Shown one piece after another: positions 37,380 through 51,782 of a stretch of DNA of 64,000 bases. The position numbers were made by a program, and so were the translations under genes. The DNA is from Apis mellifera (lineage: Eukaryota > Arthropoda > Insecta > Hymenoptera > Apidae). Location: the NCBI RefSeq assembly GCF_003254395.2, contig NC_037641.1, positions 12,424,501 to 12,488,500 on the forward strand, in the 5' to 3' direction. Positions within the stretch are counted from its first letter, which is position 1; each line of letters begins with the position of its first letter. The notes under the pieces are model-generated. The model was given only the letters and a program-made list of their open reading frames with translations. It had not been told where the DNA came from and did no database searches.

Positions 37380-39480
37380 AGAACGGTTTCCAACTTTTGG
37401 ATTATTATTCCTCGAAAGAATTATATTCTTCTTCGATCATTTGGATCGTTTTACGAACGTCTCCTCTTTTGTTTTTTTATTCCCACGGAACGGAATTTCC
37501 TGGTAACTCTTCGACTCTTTCAATCGTTTCTATGAGCCGCTGCAAAGAAGAAAATTTCGTTCCACCTTTATTCTTGGATGGAATATAATATTCTGATCAT
37601 TTCGAACGTTTTATGATGAATCTTTTGTTTTTAATTTTATTTCAAAAATAATATAAAAAATTTTCCACATAACTCTTCGAGAGAATGTAATGTTCCAATC
37701 ATTTGTATCGCTTTATGAACACCTCCTTTTCATTTTATCGCGCGAAAGAAAATTTTCTTACAGCTCTTCGAAAGAACGTAGCTCTCAATCGTTTTTAGAT
37801 CGTTCTTATAACTGTCCCAAAGAAAAAAGTTTCGTTCTACGAAAGTTCATTCTTCGAAAGAACATAGTCTTCCAGTTAATTAGATCATTTTATGAGCACC
37901 TCGAGGAAAAAAGTTTCGAACTTTAGATTATAATTCTTCGAAAGAATTCTTCCAATTATTCGGAACATTTTATGAACGCTTCATTTTGATTTTACAGAAG
38001 AAAATTTCCTTGTACCTCTTCGAAAGAACATACTTTTCCAATCGTTTAGAGTGTCCAAAAAAAAAGTTTCTAACTTTAAATTATAATTTTTCCAATTATT
38101 TGAATTATTTTAATGTCTCTTTTTAATTTTATTCCACAGAAGAAAATTTTTTTATAACTTTGAAGCATAGTTTTTCGAAAGAATATACTTTTTAATCATT
38201 TGAATCGTTTTATGAACACCTTCAAAAGTTTCTAACTTCAGTTTATAATTTGTTAAAAGAATTTTTCCAATTATTTTATGAACGCCTTTTTTCGATTTTA
38301 TTCCACAGAACAAAATTTCTTTATAGTTTCGAAGCATAGTTTTTCGAAAGAACATCTTCTAATCATTTGAATCGTTTTATGAACGTCTCCGAAACTTTCT
38401 AACTTCAGATCAAAAGAATTCTTCCAATAAGGAAAGAATATACTCTTCTAATCATTTGGATCGTTTTATGAACACCTCCAAAACTTTCTAACTTCAGATC
38501 AAAAGAATTCTTCCAATAAGGAAAGAATATACTCTTCTAATCATTTGGATCGTTTTATGAACGCCTCCAAAGGTTTCTAACTTCAGATTAAAAGAATTCT
38601 TCCAATAAGGAAAGAATATACTCTTCTAATCATTTGGATCGTTTTATGAACGCCTCCAAAGGTTTCTAACTTCAGATTAAAAGAATTCTTCCAATAAGGA
38701 AAGAATATACTCTTCTAATCATTTGGATCGTTTTATGAACACCTTCAAAAAAAAAATTCCTAATTTTAGATTATAATTTTTCAAAAAACTTTTTCCAATT
38801 TTTTTATTCCACAGAAAAAAATTTTCTTATAATTTAAAAGCATAGTTTTTCGAAAGAACATACTTTTTTAATCATTTGGATCGTTTTATGAACGCCTCCA
38901 AAAGTTTCTAACTTCAGATTAAAAGAATTTTTCCAATAAGGAAAAAATGTATTCTTCTAATCATTTGGATCGTTTTATGAACACCTCCAAAAGTTTCTTA
39001 CTTCAGATTATAATTCCTCAAAAGAATTCTTCCAATCATTTGAATTATTTATTTATGAACGCCTCTTTTCGATTTCATTCCACAGAAGAAAATTTTCCTA
39101 TAGTTTGAAAGCATAGTTCTTCGAAAGAATATAATCTTCTAATCATTTGGATAGTTTTATGAACACCTTCAAAAAAAAATTCCTAATTTTAGATTATAAT
39201 TTTTCAAAAAAATTTTCCACAGAAAAAAATTTCCTTATAGTTTGAAAGTATAGTTTTTCGAAAGAATATACTCTTCTAATCATTTGGATCGTTTTATGAA
39301 CGCCCCTCCAAAAGTTTCCAACTTCGGATTATAATCGAATCGTTTGGATCGCTTGTATGAGCGCTCGAAAGAGGAAAATTTCGTTCGAGAGCTTGATTCT
39401 TCGAGAGAACATAATCTTCCAAGTTCTGTTGAGCGTCTCAAAGAAAAAAAAGTTTCTAACTTCAGACTGTAATTCTTCGA
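37380..39480. repeat. Tandem array, 89-bp core unit
   Basis: The block ATCATTTGGATCGTTTTATG recurs many times. Occurrences of CGTTTTATGA at 38373, 38462, 38551, 38640 and 38729 are exactly 89 bp apart, so five near-identical units lie in 38,350-38,760. Each unit also carries TTTCTAACTTCAGAT, AAAAGAATTCTTCCAATAAGG and AAAGAATATAC. On both sides (37.4-38.3 kb and 38.8-39.5 kb) diverged, longer variants insert TTTTATTCCACAGAAGAAAATTT and CATAGTTTTTCGAAAGAA, suggesting an older composite unit with recent expansion of a shortened form. Confidence 0.9.
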
Positions 39481-42400
39481 AAGAATATTTAGATCGTCGT
39501 ACCGAGCGCCCTCTCTTGATTTTATTGCTCCCTCAAATAGGAAAGTTTCGTTCCAGTTTCATAGAGCGTAGAGTTGTTCGAAAGAAGTCAAGTATCTCGA
39601 TCCATCATTCGTCCAATAATAATTTTTCAAGGATGAATCGAAGATTCATTCTGTTCGAAGAAGAAAGAAAAAGAAAAAAAAAAAAAAAGGAAAGATTGAA
39701 ATCCGAACTCGATTTTCGATATATTCTCGAACTCTTCGATTCCTTTTTATTTTTTTATTTTTTTATTTTTTTTTGATCCTGCAACGCCAATTTATCTAAC
39801 GTTTACACCTTCACCAGCGAGGGAATGGATAAAGCTGGTTGGAATCGTGTTAAACGATATTAATACGTTTACGTTTATGTTCGATTGGATCAACCGTTTG
39901 GGAATGAAACTGACAATGAGTGGGTGTTCGTTATTCGATCGATAGATGCACCGTTTGACGCAAACTGTCGTGACCTGTTTATCAAACCGTTCTCCATATT
40001 TATCCGTTCCTTAATTTATTACTTGTACGTTTAATGATTATTTATATTATCGATCGAAATTTCCATGAGAAAAAAAAAATGTTTGAAAATTGCGTAAGAA
40101 AATTTTCTAAGTTGTAATTCTTAATAATTATCGATTAATAATTTATCGCAAAAAGGTATGAATAAATTGGAAAAACTATTAAACTGCGATTTCATTTTAA
40201 CACGCCCATCTCAATTCCATCCAACAACGTGTTATTTTCCCTCTTCTCGTTCGTTATATCCAGCCGATAAATTATTCCAGTTAAAGAAGACTAATTTGTT
40301 TCTCATCCTATTCTTGCCTAGAATAATAATAAAACGTTAATTAAATTGTTGTATAATTTTAGATCACGCGTCATTTTTTTAAGGATAAACTCAACACTGT
40401 TTGATACTAATCGTTATACGTAAGAAATTACAGCAGACGGCAAACTTTACGGCAGAAGATACACGGAACTTGTTGGCAACTGTGATTACGTAAATCAAGT
40501 TTAATCAGCGCCTCGGTTTCTAACAGCTCGTGGGACTAATTTTGTTTACTTATACGAGTTTACGGAGACGTCTTTTCTCCGGGAGAAGAAAATTTTCGAT
40601 TTCCTTTAATTTTTCGAACGATGCCTATTCCAACCGATAACTGTGTGTTACGAGAGTCGAGAGCCACTCCATTATCCCGATTAAAATGCTTAATACGATT
40701 TCTGGTACTTCTACTCGAGAGTAGAAAGTTAAAGGCAGAAACGTTCGAAATTCCCAAGCGAAAAGATCCTTGGACGAAAGGTATTCATTGCGGAAAGATT
40801 AATCGATTTACTTGCGAATTCATTTAGCGGCGAATCGACAGATAAGATGGATGTACTTCTTTCCCCCTCTCCTTTTCCTCTTCCCCCACCACTCGCGAGA
40901 TTTGTTCCAAGCGTGCGCGCCTGCGCGAGTTCGCGATCCAGCTGGGAAAGAATTGTTTGAAAACACGAGAATGGGTGAACAGCGTTATTTTCACGTCCAC
41001 GTGTTCAAAACTTCGTATATCGGGCATGAAAAATCGTTAGTCTAATTAAGTTGAAGGGAATTGGCGAGCGGATCGATCGGTATGGCACAAAGGACTTAAT
41101 TGAAAGTAACTCTTGTAGGAAATTACGTAGGACGTAGTCAAACGTCGCTCCTTTTGTCCGCTTCCTTTCTGCCTTACATTTTCTCCTCCTCTCTTTTTCT
41201 TTTTCTTCTCGTCCTCTGATAATTTATTCTGGATTCTTAAAACGTCTCTTGGATACTATCAATTTTTTCCCCTCCTTGTGGATGGATTTTTTCTCTTCTC
41301 ACGGAAATAGCGAGTTGTTTAATTCTTGGCAAAAAAAAAAAGAAGTTGTGAATTAGATTCGATTTCGATTATATATTGCACTTGTGTTTAAGAGAATTAT
41401 AAAGTATCACTCTTATTTCGAAGATTTTTTATATCGTCATATTCAACTTTGATATAAATCAAGAAAGGAGAAATTAAATAAATTATTTTTGTTTGATTAA
41501 ATAATTTACGTATTTTAAATTTAATTTCATCTAGAATAAAAATTAAATAAAAATTTATTTACCTTTGGGTTAATTTTTCTTAATTTGTAACATACGATTA
41601 AAACTTGATCTAACCTAATTTAAATTATTTCGAAGAAAAATTTTTGTTGGTAACTTTTTGAAAAAAGAATACCTTTTTATTAATCGTTGAAATATACTTC
41701 CCGGCACTGTTATAATTATCGATTTTTATTTGTTTTATGTATTTAAATTTTCTTTATTTCATACGAGAAAAGAGGTTATTTTCGTTAGATTATTTTATAG
41801 AATATTACAATATAGAGATAATAATTTAAGAAAATTTAAATTAAAACAAAAAACATCTCTCATTTGATAGAAGAAACAATCGTGTCGAGATAGGATTGCC
41901 AAACTGTTTGCCACGTCAATAGATGAATATCAGTTGTTGCCGCAAGCTTTCGAATCGTCAATGTTTTTTTTCACGAGCTCGTAAAACTTTATCCTCTTAC
42001 AGGCAGAGCGACCACCACCTCTCGACCACCAGTCTCTTCCTTTCTCGCGCAACAAATCCACCCGTAAATTCCACGATGAATTAAATTCCTGACTGAAAAT
42101 GGAATTCTCTCCTCGATCGTGCGGGAGTCTATAAACGTATTTTTGGTTAGGTTAGGTTTGGTTCGACGCAAACGCAATCGCCATTTTTTCCCGCGAGTAT
42201 ACGATTTTAAGAGGCGAGAGAGATCTTGGAAAAGAGGTCAACGAAAAAAAGTTGAGCAAGATACTCGCCAAGATATTTGCCACGATATTGTATCATGAAT
42301 AGAAACTTCCATTTTCGGAAGGAATTGGCTTAAAGTTTTTTGAATATCGGCGATTCCTTGGATTAATTCAAGTTTCTTTAAATAAATATTCGTGTAAGGA

Positions 42401-45400
42401 ATAAAGAAAAAAAAATTGGATCGAAAATTCTTAATTTTTTCTTAACCTAGGTGTAGAAGGAAAAAGATAAATAAAACGCGAAGAATGTGCAATGAAAGGA
42501 AAGAAAAAGTAAAGGAGAATGGGGAAAGGTTTTCCAGATCGAGAGATGGATTCTCGATTGGTCCTTTCTTTCTTTTTTTTTTTTATTTATTTATTTATTT
42601 ATTTATTTTTATTTTCATTTCGAAGCTGTAAATGTTTTCCGCCATTTCCTCGAGTCGAGGAAGCACGAAAAGAGCAAAAAAGCATTTGCCTCCCGCGCTG
42701 CAATGAACGCGATTGCCATTTATTCTCTGTCTATCGTGTTGAAAAAGGTAAAGAAGGAAGAGGTATGCAAAACGAAATCGAAAACAATTTAATTGCGAAA
42801 TAGACCGAGATTGAATTACCGATATAATTTAACGGTGAAATTTAAAAATTACATTTGCGTATACAGTTTATACCATCGATACCTCGTTCCGTTCATACAC
42901 TTCTTTTTTTAAAAATAAATTCTTTCCCCGTTTCTTCTTCCAGACTTGCTCGTCAAAAGATTTCTTCGAACGTCTTTACTTTTTTTTTTTTGTCCTTCCA
43001 GCTCGCTACCTTCAAGGATAACTTCTTCGGGGTCACGAAGTCTTAGAAGTAAGATTTTCCGCAATTTTCCTTTTCTGGTACTTTCTCCACTTTTATCTTC
43101 ACTCGTACCTTTTCAAATATAAATCGAGGTTAAGAGAAATCAGTCTTCACCTTTTCATTTCATCCGTGCGATTGAATTAACCAGTTTTAAAAATTCTATT
43201 GTTTATCTCGAGGACGATATTCTCGGAAAAAACGTGTGAATAAACATATTTGTTAGCTTGATCAATTCGATAAGTTTGTATTAAAAGATAAATATCGTAT
43301 ATCTATGCGAATATATCGATAATTTTCAATCGAATTTTGACATTTTGCTGACTCGTCCTAACCTATCTTATTTGAAAGTTTGCTTGATCTGAATAAGAAA
43401 AATTTTTCTATCGTCAACAAATTATAATATATGGAATAGAGGCATTACGAAGTTACAGAAAATCGTTGAATAAATACAAATTTCTAGTTCGTTCGCTTAT
43501 AGTCATCAATTTGGATGAAATGATTCTCAGGAAAGAAATGAAAATAGGTTAGAAATTGTACCTCTTTTTCTACCTCTGTTACGTTTCTCCGTTATACGCC
43601 ATATTTTATGGAAAATCTTGCGATAAACTTCAATATTGCAATTCTTCCGAAAGAAATTTCCCGTAACTATATTCCCATTCGTTCACCATCATAAAAATTG
43701 TATTGTATGTACACCAAATCGAATTTATTATTCGTAGAGATACACAGATAAAATCGTTTTTGTTACAAAGTCGCGATTCGAAGGCCATTGAATCGAAGAT
43801 TTTCGTCATCTTCTTTTATCTATATTTTGGTAGTTTCTCGATTATCCATTATCGCATGGTTACATAATATAGCATGACTTTTATGCCAAGAATTATGAAA
43901 CGAATTATCTACGAAACAAGTAATCGAATCTAAGACGCTTTATTTTTAGTGTAGCACGTGACCGTGTATGCGCGCACACGTTTCATCAAAGCAAATGGAA
44001 GTAGGTTAGAATCCTTTTCTTTCTTTTCTCTTGATTTTTCGAAAGCGAACGACTTGCACGAGCGCAAGAAAACGAAATTTTTTACACAACACCCATTTCC
44101 GACTAGTTTAAGTGTGCACTACTCACGTCCTAAATTCTTTGCGAGGATAAAGTTTATAACTGAGTTTGTAAAGAAAACCACGCGAAAGAATCGGAACCGA
44201 GCGTCCATATTGCCTTTATGTTTACTGTCGCGTCGTTTATCTCGCTCTATCCTTCGATGCATATTCGACTTTGCGCGATATCGATATTTCCTAAAAGAAC
44301 GAATGAGGAACGCTCGTTAAACTCGATATGTCTCGAGGGATATTGTATCGAACCTCTCTCAATCTAACCTTTCTTACAAGTAGCTCTCTATATATAATTG
44401 AACGAGAATATTGTAGATACGAATTTGAAAGCCTGCTTGAAAACGTTTCGTGTTCGATGAACTGTGCACGATACATCAGATAATTAAAAATACAATTAAA
44501 ACCGTGGCGAATAATTAATAATAGAAGCAATATCTGTAATTATTGAAACGCGATCGTAGTTCTTTCGATCCGGTTATTTACATTAAAAATAAAAAGCTAC
44601 TAACTTTCATAGATTGAAGGAACAAAAGTGATTTCGATCTTCCTACTTTTTAAACGTTCTTCGCTAGTTTTCTTCCTTTCTTTTTTATGATGTTTCTCTC
44701 GCTTCCTCGATCAAGCTTTGTACGACAAAAGTGGAACGTGTTTTCTCCTTAAGCTGTCGTAGTTCTCGCCTTCTGTAAAATATTCGAGTTTTTTTCTAGT
44801 TCTCTCTCTCGACTCGAAACGTTCTTCGTTTTTTCATTCGATGTGGCTTTCGTACGAAAGAATGTTCCACAATGGAAGTTTGTAACAAAATGACTGCAAT
44901 TTCATTTCACTGTATTAATGGCACGCAATAACAGAATCATAACTATAAAAATATAACTATAGAAATGTTATTCCATAGAGCGGAATTGCTGCTAGTACAG
45001 GATATCGCGTTCATATTCGAAACCAAAGCCAAACTTCTGGATATTAATTGCGGTCTGCAGGTTTCTGACGGAAAGTAGAGGGAATTTTACGTAGGAAGTA
45101 AGGAGAAACGTAAATATTTAATAATTTATTCGACGAATCGAACGGAACCAGACTTCCCTTGAAAAGCAAATTACTTATTAACGAAGGAGGAAGAAACTCG
45201 ATAAATCTTTCATCGCGAATATAAAATTTTTCTCTCCTCTTTCCTCATTCTCGCGTCTCTTTTCTCGCGTTGAGCCACGACATCTGATTTTCATCTCGCG
45301 AAACACGTTTGGGTCGAGAGAACTCTTTCTTCCCTTCTCATCTTTTCAATGTCTATTATACGTCTTTGTTAGTCTCGTTATTCATGGCAAAGAATAAACG

Positions 45401-47079
45401 CTTGGAAGAAAAAAAGCACGCGGTTCAAAATCGTGACAAAAGAAGATTCATCTCTTCGCTTTCGAGCAGAAGGCGTGCTTCGAAGTCTGTCTCTCTCTCT
45501 CTCGAATCGAATCAAATGCGCGTTCCTGCATCGAGGAAAACGATTTTCAAAGAAGCAACGGAAATCGATCCGATCATCGGGCGAATTGCCGATTCGAGTT
45601 TTATGTTTGAGAAAAGAACAGGTTTCGATAGACTCTATTCTCTATAATCGCGTTGAAAAGCTGTGACGAACGTCGGTCAATAAAAGTCCAACCTACCGTA
45701 GAATATCGATCGACATTGTTGGCCTGTGTGATTCAAGATGAACAAATACCGAGTTTTCCAATCTTTTTTTCTGCAAAAATTCTACCTTCTATCTTGTTGC
45801 CATCGAACGTATATCGAGCTTCTCTTTATATCTGACTCTTATTTCGAGAAAACAATATTTCATTTTGAAAATTATTCAGGTCAATCGTGACGAATCGTGG
45901 AAATAACAATACATTTGATGATATCATTCGATATATACAATGTTGGATTTTTCTCGAGAAATATCGTTGAATAACCTTGACCATATTTAATAGATTGAAC
46001 TTGAAATACGTAATACTCGTTTATAAATGATTTCAATATCTCGTACGACGATTCACGTGACGAATATAGATTAAATACTTGATTACAGTCAATGATTCGA
46101 AGATTGATATAATTACAAAAAAAAAATAACATGTACAACGATAATAAAACTACTGTTGAAGTACGAAAACATTTTACGTGTTTTTATTTATTGCTATATA
46201 TAATAGAATCGGTGGAAATTTGTTTGATTTCTTCGAAGATGTAGTAATTAAGTATAATTAAGTAAATTTAATATTAATATGTTTCCTTCAAGGTTTCAAA
46301 GTTTACCAAAGTAATTCGCGTTTTATTCTACCAAGTAGCGCTTATAATGATATCTTGTTTTCCGTTATGTTTGTTCTGTTCTCGTGTAAATCTAAGTGTG
46401 TGCCGAGCATAGGCTGCCAGATAAAACATAATCTTAACTAAAATTAACTTTGATAACGTTGCACCGTTTACATCTCTGTCTTCAACTTTTCTCCGTTTCA
46501 CCACTTAATAAAAAGTGTTTACTCACTTTCTTAAATATCGTTCCAATCTCGAGAAAACATGGTGACGTTTTTGAAATAAAGGTTAGGTTAGGAATTGGAC
46601 GGAAAATAAGACGGTCAAAGATCGAAGGACTAAAGTTAATAACGGAATTGTATTTCTTCTTTTATCGACGATCAAATAAAATAAAAAGAAGTAGATTAAT
46701 ATCGGTTAAGATTGAAATTTAATCCTTGAAGTTTTGCTCGAGAGAGCGGTATTTGCGCTAAGCTGTTACAATTAGTACGTACGATACACGCAATAAAACA
46801 CGTATGATCCCTGTAATTTTGCCGACGCAGCTTCTATGCCTCGGTATTCTATTCCAGCTAGGAATCGGTGACAATGCTGTGTTCGCATACACGGAAATAC
46901 GAGCGTACACGAGCCGTATGTACCGTGTATGCAATACGTTCTCGTCCGATACGTATGCCTCCACGAGTCGTGCACGTTTCAGAGACTATACTATATCCAT
47001 TATACGTATACCTCGTTTAATCTCTCGTGCTTTGCATCCCTTTCCATCTTGAATCCGGCTAATTCGAACACGAAGCTTC

Positions 47080-48700
47080 TATCCTTACGAACCGTGGCAA
47101 CCTAACCTAATCTTCGAATCCACATCTCGATCACGAATGTTTCTAATCTCACGTTTTACGAGAATTTATACATGTTTTTTTTTCTTCTTTATACATATAT
47201 CTTATTGTCTTCTGTCGCTATATATATTTGTCAAGAATTTCTAATTAAGCTGCGTTTCCAAAGTATTGTTTATTTTTAATACTCGCATCTTGAATTCACA
47301 CGAAATTTTTATAACCTAATCTACGAATTCACATTTCGAATGTTTTTAATTTTATCAAAATTTATACATTTTTTTTTTTACTTCTTTATATATATATCTT
47401 ATTTTTTCTATCGCTATGTATATTTGTCAAGAATTTATAATTAAGCTGCGTTTCCAAAGTGATATTTATTTTCAATACTCGCATCTTGAATTCATACGAA
47501 ATTTTTATAACCTAATCTACAAATTCACATTTCGAATGTTTTTAATTTTACCAAAATTTATACATGTTTTTTTTTTACTTCTTTATATATATATCTTATT
47601 GTTTTCTATCGTTATATATATTTGTCAAGAATTTCTAATTAAGCTGCGTTTCCAAAGTGATGTTTATTCTCAATTCGCATCTTGAATTCACACGAAATTT
47701 TTATAACCTAATCTACGAATTACATCTCGAATGTTTTTAATCTTACGTTTTACAAGAATTTATACACGTTTTCGTTTTTTTTTTTTACTTCTTTATATAT
47801 ATTTATTATATTTATATTATATATATTTATATTTATATTTACATTAATATTATTTATATTTATATTAATATATTTATATATATTTATATTTATATATATT
47901 TCTTTATATATATTCTTATTTTTTTCTATCGCTATATATATTTGTTAAGAAATTTCTAATTAAGCTGCGTTTCCAAAGTGATGCTTATTCTCAATGCTCG
48001 CATCTTGAATTCAAACACGAAATTTTTATAACCTAATCTACGAATTCACATCTCGAATGTTTTTAATTTTACGAGAGTTTATACAGTTTAGAGATCGCTA
48101 TATATATTTGTCAAGAATTTCTAATTAAGCTAGTGATGCTTGTTCTCAGAGTTCGCTTTTTCATATTGAATTCAAACACGAAATTTTTATAACGAATCAA
48201 GTAATCTAATCTAATCTAATCTACGAATCCACATCTCGTTCACGAATGTTTCTAATTTCACGTTTTACGAGAGTTTACACACGTTTTCATTTTTTATCTT
48301 TTATATATATATATATATATCTTATTTTTTTCTATCGCTACATATATTTATCAAGAATTTCTAATTAAGCTACGTTTCCAAAATTATTCTCAGTGCTCGC
48401 ATCTTGAATTCAAACATGAAATTTTTATAACGAATCGTGGCAACCTAACCTAATCTACGAATTCGCATCTCGAATGTTTCTAATCTCACGTTTTACGAGA
48501 ATTTTTGTAAATTTTCGTTTTTTTTCTTATTATATGTATATTTTATTTCTTTTATCGCTATTTGTCAAGAATTTTTAACCAAGTTTTATTCCAAAATATT
48601 TATTCTCGGTACTTGCATCCTTTTTCGTTTTGAATCCGGCAACCTAACCTAATTCACGAATCCGCACGATTCGATCACGAATAATTCTAATCTCTGGTTT
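47080..48700. repeat. Tandem array, about 196-bp unit
   Basis: TTTCTAATTAAGCTGCGTTTCC recurs near 47243, 47439, 47637, 47958, 48123 and 48363. The first two intervals are 196 and 198 bp; the 321-bp interval contains an expanded TTTATATT microsatellite and the others carry indels. Each unit also has CGCATCTTGAATTC, GAAATTTTTATAACCTAATCTACGAATT, CACATCTCGAATGTTT, an AT microsatellite and TATCGCTATATATATTTGTCAAGAA. Edge copies contain GGCAACCTAACCTAAT, a short TTAGG-like run on the minus strand. Confidence 0.85.
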
Positions 48701-49568
48701 TATGAATTTATATATTTTCATTTTTTTTCCCGTTTTTCTTAATTCTATTTATATAATTCGCGATATTTATTAAAAATTTCCGATTGATTTAATCGAGTCG
48801 CTTTAAAAATATCGCTCATTCCGTTGGTGAGAGTGCAATAAGTGGTCAAAGCCAGAGAGAACGTTCGTGGCCCGTTTTATTATTACCGTAAAAAGAAGAA
48901 AGAAGATATTTGCGAAAATATCTTTATAACGAGATCAATTAATTTCATTTCCATTAAACCGAATAACCGTTAATATTGTTTTTATTATTCGCCGGGATAA
49001 AATATTTCCATTTTATTCCCGTGAAAGTAAATATATATCGCGTATCAAAATTCTTAATTAAAATTGATAATAAAACGTGGGATGTTATTTTTGCATCTGG
49101 AAGCCCGGAAGCGGCACTCGGTCGTGATAATTCAAAGTGGAAGGCGTGGAAACACGGGGCCACGTTGTATCATCAAATTTCCTCCCTTCTGTTTTTGAAA
49201 CAGAACGCTGCTGTTATATATATTAATCGCGAGGGCGTGTCCCGTGCTCGATCACGACAATGATTACGCAGTATTTCGTGGCGTGCATCATGCGACTATC
49301 CTGTTCATGGATAGTTGCGTAATGGCCAAGGTGATTAGATGGTATAATTAATGCACGCCCAAAGCTCAACCGAAGCGAGCATTAATCTTGGAATAATGCT
49401 CCGTTTGCTTTCAACCGGCCAACTTCTATTGTGCTCGATTACTCGCATGTTGAATCGTGGAAACGTAGAAGAAAAGATTCATTTATCACTCGTATCACCC
49501 TGTTTCCACCAAACTTTCCACCAAATTTTTATCTGAACGAAAATAATTCTCGAAACGCGCTTCGAGTA

Positions 49569-49600
<32 letters not shown>

Positions 49601-51694
49601 TTCTATAAAACTTTCAAAAGCATCGTCGACTGAAATAGAATTAAAAATAAATAAAATGAAATAAAATTGATCAAAACTTTTTGTAAAGATTATTTCACGG
49701 TGAAACAAAATTAATAATTTTAATTTAATTAAAAAAGGAAAAACTTGAACCTTATGCGTCAACCTTTTCAATCGAAATAAATAATTGCGTTTTACGTATA
49801 GTTGTAGAATATTATGGCAGAACTTACCTCTTTATCGAAACACGACAAAGACGCTTATGACTCTTTGACTTTCCATCCTGAATACGGTTCCTCTTGGATG
49901 GATTATGCAAATGCGAGCGAATCCTCTTACTGTCCCCTCCCTCCTCGAAATAACTTAAGGTCTTATAAAATCGATTATCGTCTTTCACCTAGAAAGAGAT
50001 GTTACCTGTCATTTTTCCCCCCTAAACGTGTCCCCGAATCCTTCGATAATTCTTAAAGTTTTAGAGAGAAAAAAAAAACCTTTCAGAACCTGATGATCAT
50101 TCCTTTTCGAAGATGGACAACGATATTATCGATGAAATTTCATCGAAAACGACGAGGATGGGTTTTAACGAGGTGAGGGATTTCGAGGAATTAGTCGAGA
50201 CGCATCACGACAGGGAATAAAGTAGTTGCAGTTGGTACTTCTGGAACAGCGTGTAGCGCCGCGTGAAATTTCGAGGGAGGGGGAACACGTTCGGACGTGT
50301 ACCGATGGACCGACCGTCCAAAAAGACGAAACGCGTACATCGCGCAGTTTCATTGCACTCGCCTCGTAATAATAAATTCTTCGAAACTCCTCCACGATTT
50401 TCCACTTTCTTTCACCAATTCACATCCCATATATCTTCTTCCAAACACATCTTTCCATCTTCCTTAGCGAAATGAAAATCTGCAAATTTGAAACAATTCG
50501 ATTATCCGAGAATTTTCGAACCTGAATTTCGAAGACGCAAGCTTCACAAACTTCGAAAAAAAAAAAACTAGCCAGTTAGTACGCCGGATCGTCGAAAGAT
50601 TTCGCTTGGTTCCTTTTGCATCTTTTTGCGGGCCAAACAAGATATCTCTCTCTCCCTGTATTCTTTTGCAACCGCTTTCAAGGAACCTCTGATAAAAGCA
50701 TATCCTTGCCAAGCCTGAAAGGATTCGTTTAACGAAAGTCGTGATATGAAAATGGGGAGATCAATTTATACCGTTGAGAGATCGAAAGCGGTTCCGTGAA
50801 TATACTTATAGAATATATATGTATTCTTCTCTACGTTTTTTTATCTACATTTCTCTCTCATACTTACAACACTGCTTTATCCGGCGAATTAAATTACCCA
50901 GAATTTTTCTCCACTCAAATTGCTTTTTTCCTTTTCGCACGAAATTTCTTCTATCCTTTCCTCGAATCGGCGTATTTTTATTTCCGCACATCCACGCGTG
51001 TCACATTCGAGTCGAAGATCCGATCGTTCTCGACAAGACGGAAAGTCTCTTTCGCGATCTATTGAAACTTCTCGCTCGCACTTGAGGAAATTTTTACCAA
51101 AGATGGAAATATTATAAAAGAAAAACTCTCGATGCATGAAATAAGGTGGAAAAGGTATGAAATTGAATTCCAACAATTATCCTATTGGGATTTTTTTTTT
51201 TTCCTTAATGATTATTCATGAACGTGTCTTGTTGCATCCGATATTCAAATGAGATCAGAAACGGGCCGTGAATATTATTCGATTTCATTTTTCCTTTCCA
51301 ATGTATCCTTTGTCAATTCGATTTTTAGTTAAGTAGCTTTTCCGAGAATATTGATCGAAAATGTCGATGTTACCTACGGACGGTAATAAAAAAAATTCGT
51401 TATTCGAGGAAAAAAATTTTTTCTCAAACTTTTCTCGTGGCAATGAGCAACAGAAATAAAGGGCAATTTCGAGAGTAAATTAACAGCGCGAAAGATGATG
51501 TGGAAATCTAATTAACCGTTTCGAAAATGCAGTCGCTCGCGCTAATTAACCGAGTTCTATCGATTAATGTTCCCATTATTTACCGCGAACGAGCTCTCGT
51601 GCGTGGCAATCGGTATTTGCTGTCGAGGGGAGGGGGAAAAAAATAGTAGAGATCAAATAAACGCTAGTTTTTGTGTGTCCTGGGAGAAGGAGGG

Positions 51695-51698
<4 letters not shown>

Positions 51699-51781
<83 letters not shown>
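51699..51781. repeat. (GA)n microsatellite
   Basis: About 80 bases of GA repeat with a single AAAG interruption near the right end. Confidence 0.95.

Positions 51782-51782
<1 letters not shown>

Noticed and set aside
46560..46600. GGTTAGGTTAGG and similar TTAGG dimers (also 42,146; 47,099; 48,438; 48,639) as telomeric DNA
   Set aside because: Only two units each, scattered and inverted relative to one another. They are short interstitial matches, not a telomere.
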